Source: an uncultured Clostridia bacterium (GTDB taxonomy: Bacteria; Bacillota; Clostridia; UBA1381). Taken from it: a stretch of 64,000 nt of DNA. The stretch lies in contig CANRKO010000001.1 in assembly GCA_947631235.1 (NCBI GenBank), positions 124,001 through 188,000 on the forward strand, read 5' to 3'. The translations under genes and the position numbers were made by a program. Under the pieces are notes generated by a model. The model worked only from the letters and a program-made list of their open reading frames with translations. It did no database searches and was not told the origin of the DNA. Positions 47,417 to 57,303 of this stretch are shown here, in pieces; position 1 is the stretch's first letter; each line of letters opens with the position of its first letter.

Positions 47417-48405
47417 TGGAAATTTTGAAATTACTGGAGGACATGACGCGTATCGACGCGCCGTCCGGCTGTGAAAGCGGCATTAGGGATTACATTGCGC
47501 GGTATGCGGAAAAATACTGCGGAGAGGTGTACGCCGACGGTATGGGTAACCTCATTGCCCGCAGACGCGGCAACGGTAAAAAAATAATGTTCGCCGCGCA
47601 TATGGACGAAATCGGCGTTATAATAACGGGCGCGGACGAAAAGGGATTTTTGTATTTCGCGCCGCTTGGCGGGTTGAACGTCAAAAATCTCATAAACCTG
47701 CGCGTGCGCTTTTTAAACGGCGCGGAGGGCGTGATAGCCGCCGACGAGGAAAAGCTCGGCGACAAGCCGAAAACGGACAAGATGTTTATAGACGTGGGCG
47801 CGAAAAACAGGGAAGAGGCTGAAAAAATCGCAAAGATAGGCGACTGCGCCGCGTTCGTCGGAGACTTTTACACGCGCGGCGACACGGTAATATCGAAGGC
47901 TCTCGATAACCGCGCCGGATGCGCCGCGCTTATGGCTGCGATGAGCGAAATAAAGAACGATACGAATGACCTAATTTTTGTGTTCACCGCGCAGGAGGAG
48001 GTCGGACTTCGCGGCGCGAAAACAGCCGCGTTCGCGCTTGAACCCGACATTGCCATATCGGTTGACACAACCGACACGGGCGACGTGCCGGGTATGGCGA
48101 AAAGCGACGTAAAGCTGGGCGGCGGCGCGGCGATAAAGGTAATGGACAGATCCGTTATATGCGACGCGTCCGTAAGGGACAGGCTCATTCAGACGGCACA
48201 AAAAAACAACGTGCCGCATACGCTTGAAATAATGACTGACGGCGGCACGGACGCGGGAGCTATTCACCTGACCCGCGCGGGAATTAAAACGGGCGGCATA
48301 TCCGTGCCGACGCGGTATATACACTCGGTATCGGAAACGGCGAGTATTTCCGACATAGAAAACTGCGCGAGACTTATAAAGCTTGCGGCGGAAACCGAAT
48401 GGTAA
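47416..48405 (+). CDS. M42 family metallopeptidase (3 of 3 tandem)
   Basis: TRIDAPSGCESGIRDYIARY; FAAHMDEIGVIITGADEKGFLYF; SKALDNRAGCAAL; FTAQEEVGLRGAKTAAF. Confidence 0.94.
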   Translation: MEILKLLEDMTRIDAPSGCESGIRDYIARYAEKYCGEVYADGMGNLIARRRGNGKKIMFAAHMDEIGVIITGADEKGFLYFAPLGGLNVKNLINLRVRFLNGAEGVIAADEEKLGDKPKTDKMFIDVGAKNREEAEKIAKIGDCAAFVGDFYTRGDTVISKALDNRAGCAALMAAMSEIKNDTNDLIFVFTAQEEVGLRGAKTAAFALEPDIAISVDTTDTGDVPGMAKSDVKLGGGAAIKVMDRSVICDASVRDRLIQTAQKNNVPHTLEIMTDGGTDAGAIHLTRAGIKTGGISVPTRYIHSVSETASISDIENCARLIKLAAETEW

Positions 48406-48423
48406 AATTTTGGAGGTGTAAAA

Positions 48424-49077
48424 ATGGCAACTTGGGGAGTGCATCTGCGTATAGCCGGAAGATTTTTGGACAGAGTGCCGAAGGAATATCACAGGGAATT
48501 TGTGACGGGTACGGTCGCGCCCGACTGCGGTTACGGGAAAAAGGACAGTGAGGGCGAGTTTGAGCCGCCCCCGACGGTGACGCACTGGTCGCCCACCGGC
48601 GCAAAAAACGACTGCCGCTACAAGGACTTTAAGGCGCAGTACGTCACGGGCGCGAGCGGCGGCGATTACTGGTTCTATCTCGGCTACTACCTTCATCTTA
48701 TGACGGATATAATGTGGTCGGTGACGATGTATATGCCGACGCATATAAAATACAAGGAACAGTACGATAAAAATGCGCATTTTCTGAGCGTGATAAAAAA
48801 GGACTGGAACGAAATCGACGCGGCGTATCTGCAAAGGTCGAAACACCACCCCGTGTACGACATTCTGACGACCGTCACCGAGGTGAAGGACTACCTGCCG
48901 TATTACGAAAAAGGACAGCTTACGGCGCAGATAAAATTCATCACGGATTATTACACGAATTACGAGGAAGTGCCGGACAGGGAATACATATATACCCGAC
49001 CGGAGGAAATAGAAAACTTCATAGAGTGCGCGTCGTATCTTTTAAAACTTATCGCTGAAAGAGAAAAGCTGCTGTGA
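48424..49077 (+). CDS. Zinc-dependent phospholipase C/S1-P1-like family protein (putative)
   Basis: MATWGVHLRIAGRFLD..., FVTGTVAPDCGYG, THWSPTG, YLGYYLHLMTDIMWSVTMY: His/Asp-rich helical pattern. Confidence 0.6.
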   Translation: MATWGVHLRIAGRFLDRVPKEYHREFVTGTVAPDCGYGKKDSEGEFEPPPTVTHWSPTGAKNDCRYKDFKAQYVTGASGGDYWFYLGYYLHLMTDIMWSVTMYMPTHIKYKEQYDKNAHFLSVIKKDWNEIDAAYLQRSKHHPVYDILTTVTEVKDYLPYYEKGQLTAQIKFITDYYTNYEEVPDREYIYTRPEEIENFIECASYLLKLIAEREKLL

Positions 49078-49092
49078 CTGTCACGGCAGCTT
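49066..49092. terminator. Bidirectional terminator between convergent genes
   Basis: agctgctgtgac-tg-tcacggcagct flanked by A and T runs; covers both stop codons. Confidence 0.65.
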
Positions 49093-50112
49093 TCTGTATT
49101 TCGGTATGTTTTTTTCGTCGTTAAACGCGATGAGCGCTTTTGTGTCGCGCGTCACGGGCGCGTCAAGGTCGGTTATCCGCTCACCGTCAACGACACCGCC
49201 GTCAATTACGTAAGCGGGCGACGAGTAGCCGCCGCTCTCTATTACGGACGCCGCCGACGCGCCTATCGGCACGGAGAACGTTTCAGGCTCCAATATCTCG
49301 TCTCCCGATACGGTTACAAGCTTATTCGTGACCGGCGCACCCGTGTTTAATACAGTCGACATATTCACGAGCGTTTCGGGCGACAGTATGAGCGCGTTTG
49401 TGAGCGGGCTGCCGGTAACGGCGTTTATGAGTATCTCGCTCCTGCTCTGCGGGTATCGCGCCTTTAAAATCACAGGCGAAATTTTGGGATGGTAGCGCAG
49501 ATGATATTTAAAATCCGCGTAAGTTTTTTTTGTGTCGTTCTCGACCGCGACGTACGCCGTCGTTATGCCCGACAGCCGCATAGCCGTTTCGAGAGCGGAT
49601 ATAATCACCTCCGCGTTATCCCTCGCCGACATCTGCGGCGATGAAACGTATGGGTCGGAGTCAAAGCAGCAGACGATTATACAGTCGCTCACGCGCCGTT
49701 CGGAAAGAAGCGTGTGCAGCGGCGCGCGCTGAAGTCTCTCGTACACGCAGCCCTCTCTCAAAAGCCACAGCGTTTCGCGTGTCGTAAGCTCGCTTAGGGG
49801 CTTTGCCGCCTTTACGTGCGGAGCGCGTGCGGACATCATATCGTTTTCGATGGTGACGCAGTTTTCATTTACGGAAACCACCTTGCCCGATGAACCGCTT
49901 ACAACGGGAATTGTGTCAAATTCGGATATATCGGCTATCTTCTGACCTATCAGCACAAAATCACCCTCCGCCACGACAGGTTCGAGCGTAAAGCCATTCT
50001 GTCCGAGCGGGTAACGGTGCATTGACGAGGGAATGGGCGTTCTGATTTCACGCGTGCGCGAAAAACCGTTATGTTTCGCGTATTTTTTCGCGCCCTTAAA
50101 GGAAATAGCCAT
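49081..50112 (-). CDS. RnfC-like barrel-sandwich/electron-transport protein lacking the ferredoxin domain
   Basis: MAISFKGAKKYAKHNGFSRTREIRTPIPSSMHRYPLGQNGFTLEPVVAEGDFVLIGQKIADISEFDTIPVVSGSSGKVVSV; no CxxCxxC cluster motif in the C-terminus. Confidence 0.6.
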   Translation of the reverse strand: MAISFKGAKKYAKHNGFSRTREIRTPIPSSMHRYPLGQNGFTLEPVVAEGDFVLIGQKIADISEFDTIPVVSGSSGKVVSVNENCVTIENDMMSARAPHVKAAKPLSELTTRETLWLLREGCVYERLQRAPLHTLLSERRVSDCIIVCCFDSDPYVSSPQMSARDNAEVIISALETAMRLSGITTAYVAVENDTKKTYADFKYHLRYHPKISPVILKARYPQSRSEILINAVTGSPLTNALILSPETLVNMSTVLNTGAPVTNKLVTVSGDEILEPETFSVPIGASAASVIESGGYSSPAYVIDGGVVDGERITDLDAPVTRDTKALIAFNDEKNIPKYRKLP

Positions 50113-50246
50113 TTTTGTTGTCTCCTTTTTTGTTATATACACGTATTTTACCATAACGACGCGAAAAAAGCAAATAAATTATTCCGTCTTGCATATTTCT
50201 TCCCGATGTGGTAAGATATAGGAAAACAGACATACGGGAGGACGCT

Positions 50247-51734
50247 ATGGGAGCATTGTACAGGAAAACGCCGCTTATGGGCTGGGCGTCGTGGAATTGT
50301 TTCAGAACGCATATAAGCGAGGAAATAATGAAGGAGCAGGCGGACGCGCTCGTGAAAACGGGACTCGCGGACTGCGGCTACACGTATTTTAATATGGACG
50401 ACGGGTTTTTCGGCGGACGCTCGGCTGACGGACAACTCCTTTTCCACAAGGAGCGTTTCCCGAACGGCATAAAAGTCATAGCCGATTACGCTCATTCGCT
50501 CGGACTTAAAGCGGGCATTTATTCGGACGGCGGCGACAACACCTGCGGTCACTATTACGACGGCGAGAACAAGGACGGCGCGGGCGTGGGTCTGTACGGC
50601 TATGAGGAACGGGATCTGCGTATGTTCCTCATTGACTGCGGCTACGACTTCATAAAGGTTGACTGGTGCGGCGGCGTGCGGCTCGGACTTGACGAGGAGG
50701 AGCAGTACACGAAGATAGGAAATATTATAGACGACATTCGCCGCGAAACGGGCAGACAGCTTGTGTACAATATCTGCCGCTGGCAGTTCCCCGGACCGTG
50801 GGCTGCGAAGGTCGCGGACTCGTGGCGCACCGGCGCGGACATAGCACCGAATTTTGACTCGGTTATGTACCAGATAGATATGATAAAGCCGCTTGCGCGT
50901 TACGCGTCGCCCGGACATGTGAACGACCTCGACATGATGCAACTCGGCAACGGCGGCATGACGCATGAGGAGGAAAAGACGCATTTCGCGATGTGGTGCA
51001 TGATGTCAACGCCGCTTATGATAGGCTGTGACCTCACGAAAATAAGCGAGGAAACGCTCGCGATACTCAAAAACCGCGAACTGATAGCGGTAAATCAGGA
51101 CAGCGCGTGCCTGCAGGCGTATGTCGCGAAGGAGATAAAGGACGCGGACGGTAAAACGGTCGGCGAGGTTTGGATAAAGGATTTGGGAGAGAAAAATTCA
51201 CGCGTCAAGGCGGTCGCACTCTTAAACAGGAGCGAAAATACACTTGACATGAACGCGGCTCTTTCGGAGGTTGGTCTTGCGGGCGGGGTCATATCCGCGA
51301 GAGACATTACAAACGGTGCGGACGTGACGATAAATAACGAAATTGCGGCAAGGGTAAACGGTCACGGCGTAATCGTATACAGGATTGAAACCGAGAGCAG
51401 CGTCCCCGTCGCGAACAAGGACGACATAGGCGAAATTGATAGTAAGCCGACGGTTAAAATAACGCCAGACGAGGCGAAGGAGCTTGTAAAAGACGGTGCG
51501 GTGCTTGTTGACGCACGCGAGGAGAGCGAGTTTGAAAAATCGCATCTGGACGGCGCGGTGAACATCTGCTACCTCGCCGTGGGCGCGATAGCGAAACACG
51601 TTATACCCGACAAGTCGCGGAAAATAATCGTATACTGCGCGACGGGCAAGCGTGCGATGCAGGCAAAGCTGTGCCTTGAATACCTCGGCTACGAAAACGT
51701 GTATTATCTCGGCGCGGTCAAGCTTGAAAAATAA
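50247..51734 (+). CDS. GH27 alpha-galactosidase-like glycosidase fused to a C-terminal rhodanese domain
   Basis: KTPLMGWASWNCFRTHISEEIMKEQADALV, YTYFNMDDGFF, FIKVDWCGG, DLDMMQLGNGGMTHEEEKTHFAMWCMMSTPLMIGCDL; then ITPDEAKELVKDGAVLVDAREESEFEKSHLDGAVNI...IVYCATGKRAMQAKLCLEYLGY. Confidence 0.93.
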   Translation: MGALYRKTPLMGWASWNCFRTHISEEIMKEQADALVKTGLADCGYTYFNMDDGFFGGRSADGQLLFHKERFPNGIKVIADYAHSLGLKAGIYSDGGDNTCGHYYDGENKDGAGVGLYGYEERDLRMFLIDCGYDFIKVDWCGGVRLGLDEEEQYTKIGNIIDDIRRETGRQLVYNICRWQFPGPWAAKVADSWRTGADIAPNFDSVMYQIDMIKPLARYASPGHVNDLDMMQLGNGGMTHEEEKTHFAMWCMMSTPLMIGCDLTKISEETLAILKNRELIAVNQDSACLQAYVAKEIKDADGKTVGEVWIKDLGEKNSRVKAVALLNRSENTLDMNAALSEVGLAGGVISARDITNGADVTINNEIAARVNGHGVIVYRIETESSVPVANKDDIGEIDSKPTVKITPDEAKELVKDGAVLVDAREESEFEKSHLDGAVNICYLAVGAIAKHVIPDKSRKIIVYCATGKRAMQAKLCLEYLGYENVYYLGAVKLEK

Positions 51735-51793
51735 CGGCGGACGGTGTATAATAATATAAATACACTTGTGCGCCGCGGAGGTGGTGTTGGTTT

Positions 51794-52636
51794 ATGAAAA
51801 CGGCTTTGATAATAAACGGGGCAAAGGACAGGGAACTTGAAAACACAAGGCGTATCGTCGACTTTTTAAAGGACAAGACGGAACTATGCACCGACGACGA
51901 GCATATAGCCGCGTCGCTCGGGATAAAGTACGCGGTAAGCGCGGAACTCCTTTCGGGCGCGGACGTCGCGGTCGCGCTCGGCGGCGACGGAACGATACTG
52001 CAAAGAGCTGCGGAGTGCGCCCAGAACGGCGTGAAGGTACTCGGCATCAACCTCGGCAAAATAGGGTTTATGGCTGAAATAGAGCCGTCCGACACCGAGT
52101 GTGCGCTCGAAAAGCTTTTATCGGGCGATTACGGTACGGAAAAACGCATGATGATAAAGGCGATTATACGCAAGAGTGACGGCAGCGAAAAAAGCTTTCA
52201 CGCGCTCAACGACGTGGTTGTGTCGAAATCGCTCGGCGACCAGCTTATCGCGGTCGAGCTTTTCGCGGACGGCGAACGTGTGAACCGTTACAGCGCGGAC
52301 GGACTTATAATAGCCACCCCGACGGGTTCGACGGGCTATTCAATATCTGCCGGCGGGCCTGTGGTAGAGCCGGGAATGAGACTGCTCGTGGCGACGCCCA
52401 TTTGCGCTCACACATTATCGGCGCGCAGCGCGGTACTCCCTTCATGCAAAACAATAAAAATCAAAATTAACAGCTTTTATGGCGGCAGCGAGGCATTTGT
52501 GACAGCGGACGGCGGCATCAGGTGCGGCATCACGGACAATGACGAGGTAATCATAACGGAATCGGAGTATGATTTTGAACTTATCAAAATCGGAAATCAG
52601 TCATTCTATGACACGCTCATAAGCAAGCTGTCATAG
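51794..52636 (+). CDS. nadK: NAD kinase
   Basis: DVAVALGGDGTILQRAAECAQNGVKVLGINLGKIGFMAEI; ATPTGSTGYSISAGGPVVEP. Confidence 0.97.
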   Translation: MKTALIINGAKDRELENTRRIVDFLKDKTELCTDDEHIAASLGIKYAVSAELLSGADVAVALGGDGTILQRAAECAQNGVKVLGINLGKIGFMAEIEPSDTECALEKLLSGDYGTEKRMMIKAIIRKSDGSEKSFHALNDVVVSKSLGDQLIAVELFADGERVNRYSADGLIIATPTGSTGYSISAGGPVVEPGMRLLVATPICAHTLSARSAVLPSCKTIKIKINSFYGGSEAFVTADGGIRCGITDNDEVIITESEYDFELIKIGNQSFYDTLISKLS

Positions 52637-52654
52637 CAGCGGAGGTTGTTTAAA

Positions 52655-53110
52655 ATGAAATACAAGAGGCAGGGACAAATTCTGCGCATCGTACACGAGC
52701 AGAATATCAAAACCCACGAGCAGCTTATAGAGGAGCTTGAAAAGTGCGGCTATAAGGTGACGCAGGCAACGGTATCGCGCGACATAAAGGATTTGGGACT
52801 TGTGAAAATCCCCATGCCGTCGGGCGGCAGCGTCTATTCCTCGCCGGACGACATTCCCGAGGAAATGGACAGGCGCATAAACGTGATAACCGACACCGTT
52901 CGCAGCGTCGAGTACGCGCTCAACAGCGTCGTGGTAAGGACGTATCCGGGTATGGCGTCGGCTGTGGCTGCGTCGGTAGACAGCACCATGAGGGGCGACT
53001 TTTTAGGCTCGGTAGCCGGCGACGACACGCTCCTTATAATAGCCGCGTCGGAGGACAAGGCGCGTGAAATAACGGAAAAGCTCAGAAAGCTTTTTAACGG
53101 AGGAGAATGA
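52655..53110 (+). CDS. argR: Arginine repressor
   Basis: KYKRQGQILRIVHEQNIKTHEQLIEELEKCGYKVTQATVSRDIKDLGLVKI; VVVRTYPGMASAVAASVDS. Confidence 0.96.
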   Translation: MKYKRQGQILRIVHEQNIKTHEQLIEELEKCGYKVTQATVSRDIKDLGLVKIPMPSGGSVYSSPDDIPEEMDRRINVITDTVRSVEYALNSVVVRTYPGMASAVAASVDSTMRGDFLGSVAGDDTLLIIAASEDKAREITEKLRKLFNGGE

Positions 53111-53115
53111 CATAA

Positions 53116-54783
53116 ATGCTCACAGGTTTATCCATAAAAAACGTTGCCGTAATAGACAAACTGACCGTCGATTTTCACGACGGCGTGACCGTTCTCACGG
53201 GTGAGACGGGCGCGGGCAAGTCAATAATTATCGACTCGATAAACATGATACTCGGCGATAGGGCAAACAGAGAGTCTGTGCGTTTCGGCAGCGGCGAGGC
53301 GGTCGTACAGGCTGTTTTTGACGCGCCCGAGAGTATACAAAAGCTGCTCGCGGACAACGATATAGACGCGGAGGACGGCGAACTTATAATAACGCGCCGC
53401 GTGACTGCCGACGGCAAGAGCAGCGCGCGCGTAAACGGTATGGCTGTAACGCTCAACGTGCTGCGCGAAATATCGGACAGCCTTGTGAACATACACGGTC
53501 AGCACGACAATCAGGCACTTTTAACGCCGTCGCGCCACATGGGCTTTCTTGACGCTTACGCGGACGACGCGGAGCAGCTTGAAAAATATAAATGTCTGCT
53601 CACGGAGCATCGCGGTATTTTGAAAAAGCTTGACTCGCTCAAAATGGACGAGCGCGAAAAGATGCAGCGTATGGATCTGCTCGAATATCAGATAAACGAG
53701 ATAAAGGGCGCGAACCTTGCCGCAAATGAGGAAGAGGAACTTACGGCTCGGCGCACTGTACTCGCGAACGCAGAACAGATAAAAACGGCGATAGACGAGG
53801 CGTACGCCAATTTGTACGGCGGCGATGAGACGCAGCCCGCGTACGACGGCGTTAGTATAGCCGCTGACGCGCTCTCGCGTATAAGCGGGCTTAACCCGCG
53901 CCTTAACGAGCTTTACGAGGCGGTAAACACCATTATGTACACGATGGAGGACGCGGCGCACGAGATAAAGGAGTACGGCGACGGCGTGGAGTACGACGAG
54001 CGCGAACTTAACGAAACCGAGGAACGCCTTGAAACAATATCGCGCCTTAAACGCAAATACGGCGGCAGCGTGCAGGCGGTTCTTGACTACCTTGCCAAAG
54101 CCGAAAGCGAACTTAACGACATAAAGCTGAGCGACGAAAAGACGGCTGAACTTACGGAAAAATTAAACGAAACAACCGACCGTCTCCGCGCCGAGGGTAA
54201 AAAGCTTACGGACATACGGAAAAAAGCGGCAGCCGACCTTGAAAAGCGCATAGAAACGTCACTCGGCGAACTTAACATGGAAAAGGCGCGATTTAGCGTA
54301 AGCGTGGAGAGCGCGGACGAGTTTTACGACAACGGCATGGACAAGGCGGAGTTTTTGATAAGCGCGAACCCCGGCGAGCCGTTAAAGCCGCTTGTGAAAA
54401 TAGCATCGGGCGGCGAGCTTTCACGCGTGATGCTCGCGATAAAGTCGATACTTGCCGACACGGACGAGGTAGGCACGCTCATATTCGACGAGATAGACAC
54501 GGGCGTTTCGGGCAGGGCGGCGGTAAGCATAGCCGAAAAACTCAAAGGCATAGGCAAAAACAAGCAGGTAATATGTATAACCCACCTTCCGCAGCTTGCG
54601 GCGGCGGCTGACAACCATTACCTGATACAGAAAAACACGGACGGCGAAATGGCAAGCACAACGCTTACGGAGCTTGACGAGCGCGGCAGGGAAGAGGAGC
54701 TTGCGCGCATAATAGACGGACGCGAGGTAAGCGATCTGGCGTTAAAGCACGCGAGACAAATGCTGTCGGACGCGCGCGGATAA
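53116..54783 (+). CDS. recN: DNA repair protein RecN
   Basis: MLTGLSIKNVAVIDKLTVDFHDGVTVLTGETGAGKSIIIDSI; IASGGELSRVMLAIKSILAD; FDEIDTGVSG. Confidence 0.97.
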   Translation: MLTGLSIKNVAVIDKLTVDFHDGVTVLTGETGAGKSIIIDSINMILGDRANRESVRFGSGEAVVQAVFDAPESIQKLLADNDIDAEDGELIITRRVTADGKSSARVNGMAVTLNVLREISDSLVNIHGQHDNQALLTPSRHMGFLDAYADDAEQLEKYKCLLTEHRGILKKLDSLKMDEREKMQRMDLLEYQINEIKGANLAANEEEELTARRTVLANAEQIKTAIDEAYANLYGGDETQPAYDGVSIAADALSRISGLNPRLNELYEAVNTIMYTMEDAAHEIKEYGDGVEYDERELNETEERLETISRLKRKYGGSVQAVLDYLAKAESELNDIKLSDEKTAELTEKLNETTDRLRAEGKKLTDIRKKAAADLEKRIETSLGELNMEKARFSVSVESADEFYDNGMDKAEFLISANPGEPLKPLVKIASGGELSRVMLAIKSILADTDEVGTLIFDEIDTGVSGRAAVSIAEKLKGIGKNKQVICITHLPQLAAAADNHYLIQKNTDGEMASTTLTELDERGREEELARIIDGREVSDLALKHARQMLSDARG

Positions 54784-54794
54784 GGAGAATCAAA

Positions 54795-55274
54795 ATGGCA
54801 AAGAAAATCGAAAGAACGATGAAGGAGTCGTACTCGGTACTGGCGCAGGAGGTCATGCCGATGCAGGCAAACCCCGCCGGCAACGTACACGGCGGCGAAA
54901 TAATAAAGCTAATGGACTCGACCGCCGGCGTCGCCGCGATGAAACACGCGCACACGAACGTCGTAACGGCTCGGATAGCGGAAATCAACTTCAAAAAACC
55001 GATACATATCGGCGAGCTTGTGACGTGCAAGGCGCAGGTAATATACGCCGGACGCACGTCGATGGAAATTTTCGTGACGGTGGAGAGCGAGAACCTCATA
55101 AGCGGCGAAAAGCAAATCGCGCTCACCGCTTTTTTCACAATGGTATCGCTCGACAAAAACGGCAGCCCCGCAAAAGTACCCGCGCTGTCGCTTGAAGGTG
55201 CGGGCGAATACGAGAAAAAGCTGTACAAGGAAGGCAAAAAACGGTACAATATGCGCGGCGGACGCAAAAAATGA
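54795..55274 (+). CDS. Hotdog-fold acyl-CoA thioesterase
   Basis: PMQANPAGNVHGGEIIKLMDSTAGVAAMKHAHTNVVTARIAEINFKKPIHIGELVTCKAQVIYAGRTSMEIFV. Confidence 0.93.
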   Translation: MAKKIERTMKESYSVLAQEVMPMQANPAGNVHGGEIIKLMDSTAGVAAMKHAHTNVVTARIAEINFKKPIHIGELVTCKAQVIYAGRTSMEIFVTVESENLISGEKQIALTAFFTMVSLDKNGSPAKVPALSLEGAGEYEKKLYKEGKKRYNMRGGRKK

Positions 55275-55345
55275 CGAACGGTTTGTGTTGTAAACGCATA
55301 CGCATTATGGTACAATAGACACGTTAATGAAAGGGGGCGCGCGCT

Positions 55346-55819
55346 GTGGCTGACAAAAAGGAAAACATAAAAATTCTGGCGCAGAACAAAAAGGCGCGCC
55401 ACGAGTATTTCATAGAGGAAACGTACGAGGCGGGTATCGAGTTGTTCGGCACGGAGGTCAAATCGGTACGCGCCGGAAAGGTCAACATATCCGACGCTTA
55501 CGCGCAGATAATGGGCGGTGAGGTATTCGTAAAGCAAATGAACATCAGCCCGTTCGAGCAGGGCAACATCTTTAACCGCGACCCGCTGCGCGAAAAAAAG
55601 CTGCTGCTCCACAAGAAGGAGATAATAAAACTCATAGGCTATATCGCGCAGGACGGCTACTCGCTCATACCTTTGAGCGTGTACCTCAAAGGCTCGCGCG
55701 TGAAAATGTCGCTCGCGGTCGCGAAGGGCAAAAAGCTTTACGACAAACGTGCCGACATTGCGAAAAAGGACGCTAAACGCAATATGGACAGAGCGGTCAA
55801 AAATTATAACAGGTATTAA
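55346..55819 (+). CDS. smpB: SsrA-binding protein SmpB
   Basis: [46 protein letters not shown]. Confidence 0.97.
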   Translation: MADKKENIKILAQNKKARHEYFIEETYEAGIELFGTEVKSVRAGKVNISDAYAQIMGGEVFVKQMNISPFEQGNIFNRDPLREKKLLLHKKEIIKLIGYIAQDGYSLIPLSVYLKGSRVKMSLAVAKGKKLYDKRADIAKKDAKRNMDRAVKNYNRY

Positions 55820-55822
55820 AAA

Positions 55823-55850
55823 TTGCGCGGCTTTTTGCCGCGTTTTATTT
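55823..55850 (+). terminator. Terminator-like hairpin after smpB
   Basis: gcgcggc-tttt-tgccgcg followed by ttttatttt. Confidence 0.6.
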
Positions 55851-55969
55851 TCACGGTTTTTTATACCAAAATACAGAAAAATATATTGAACTTGGCGGCG
55901 TATAATGCTACAATAATTTTGCATATATAATAATCTTAACATAAAAATATATTAAAGGAGGAACACAAA

Positions 55970-57217
55970 TTGGATAACGAAAAGGAACTCAGAGAACAAA
56001 CAAATCCGATATACAATACGGCGAAAGCCGTTCTGCTGCATTTTTGTATAGCGGGCGACAAGGATGCGCCGGTATTGGCTAAGAAATTCGGCGTAGACGC
56101 CGACTCGCTTATCGGTACGGAGGAGCAGAAGGTCGCGCTCAGCCTTGAACTGACCGTGGTTGTGGAAACGCGCTACATATCCACCAACAAAGTCGTAAGC
56201 AATTACAAGGACAGCACTATTGTCGATATCGCTTGCGGATATTCTCCGCGTGCGCTTAATGAACAGTTTAAGGATATGCGTTACATAGGCTGCGACTTGC
56301 CGATTGTAACGGACGAGATTGCGCCGGTTATCTGTGAGATGTGCGCCGAGCGCGGAATGAAGAGCAGGGAATATTACGGCACGGACGCGACAAATTACCG
56401 TTCGCTCCGTGACGCGCTTAGCAATGTTGACGGCGAAATCACCATAATATCCGACGGCTTGCTCACTTATTTGAGCAACTCCGAGCTTACCGAGCTTTGC
56501 ACGAATATCCGCCGTCTGCTCAAGGAATTCGGCGGACGATGGGTAACATCCGACACCGATCTTAACCCGCTGTTTATGGCGGCGCTTAAGGCTGTCCACG
56601 GCAAAGCCGCGTTTGAGGATTTGGTAAAGACCATGAATGTATACGCGGAGCAGTCGGACACAAACATAGAGGTGCAGAATATGACCGTGCTTGCGTACGA
56701 CTTCGAAAACACCATGAAAACGGTGACGGACTTCCTCCGCTCGGTCGGCTTAAAATGGGAGCGCGTACCCATGTCGGATTATGTGACGGAAATCGGAAGT
56801 CTCGCGGATTACTCCGACGAGGCGAAGGCGGATTATATAAAGTCGCTTGAAAACGTGTACATCTGGATTTTCACGCCCGACGAAAACTTCAAGGAAACGG
56901 AAGAAAACTATGACAGCGCGTCGTTCGGAGTAACGGCGAACGTTCACGGCGGCGAAATGGAAATCGCACTTCGCGGCAGACTGGACTCCGTAACCGCGCC
57001 GGAGCTGCTGGGCGTTTACGAGAAAACGACGGCTCACGAAAAGGTTGAAAAAATCATAGTTGACGCGTCCGCGCTCGAATATATTTCGTCAGCCGGACTG
57101 CGCGTGCTGCTCATCATGATTAAGCAGGTCGGCAACGGCAACCTGACCGTTAAGGGACAAAACGACACGGTTCAAACCATCTTCGACCAGACCGGTTTCG
57201 CCGAAATGATAGGCTGA
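55970..57217 (+). CDS. LCM/PPM-like SAM-dependent methyltransferase fused to a C-terminal STAS domain
   Basis: TTG start with aaaggagg RBS; NPIYNTAKAVLLHFCIAG, STIVDIACGYSPRALNEQFKDMRYIGCDLP, ISDGLLTYLS; STAS IVDASALEYISSAGLRVLLIMIK. Confidence 0.85.
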   Translation: MDNEKELREQTNPIYNTAKAVLLHFCIAGDKDAPVLAKKFGVDADSLIGTEEQKVALSLELTVVVETRYISTNKVVSNYKDSTIVDIACGYSPRALNEQFKDMRYIGCDLPIVTDEIAPVICEMCAERGMKSREYYGTDATNYRSLRDALSNVDGEITIISDGLLTYLSNSELTELCTNIRRLLKEFGGRWVTSDTDLNPLFMAALKAVHGKAAFEDLVKTMNVYAEQSDTNIEVQNMTVLAYDFENTMKTVTDFLRSVGLKWERVPMSDYVTEIGSLADYSDEAKADYIKSLENVYIWIFTPDENFKETEENYDSASFGVTANVHGGEMEIALRGRLDSVTAPELLGVYEKTTAHEKVEKIIVDASALEYISSAGLRVLLIMIKQVGNGNLTVKGQNDTVQTIFDQTGFAEMIG

Positions 57218-57236
57218 TTGGTACGGATTTAATATT

Positions 57237-57273
57237 GAAAAAGTATACGCTCCGCAAGAGGCGTGTACTTTTT
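57237..57273 (+). terminator. Rho-independent terminator
   Basis: aaaaagtatacgct-ccgcaag-aggcgtgtactttttt. Confidence 0.8.
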
Positions 57274-57303
57274 TATCAAAGCAAGGACATACATAACAAA
57301 ATT

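Noticed and set aside
54665-55942. 425-aa minus-strand ORF
   Set aside because: Antisense to recN, thioesterase and smpB; no coherent family signature.
55820-55969. tmRNA (ssrA) gene next to smpB
   Set aside because: The gap contains only a terminator-like hairpin and a promoter; it is too short and lacks tRNA-like ends.
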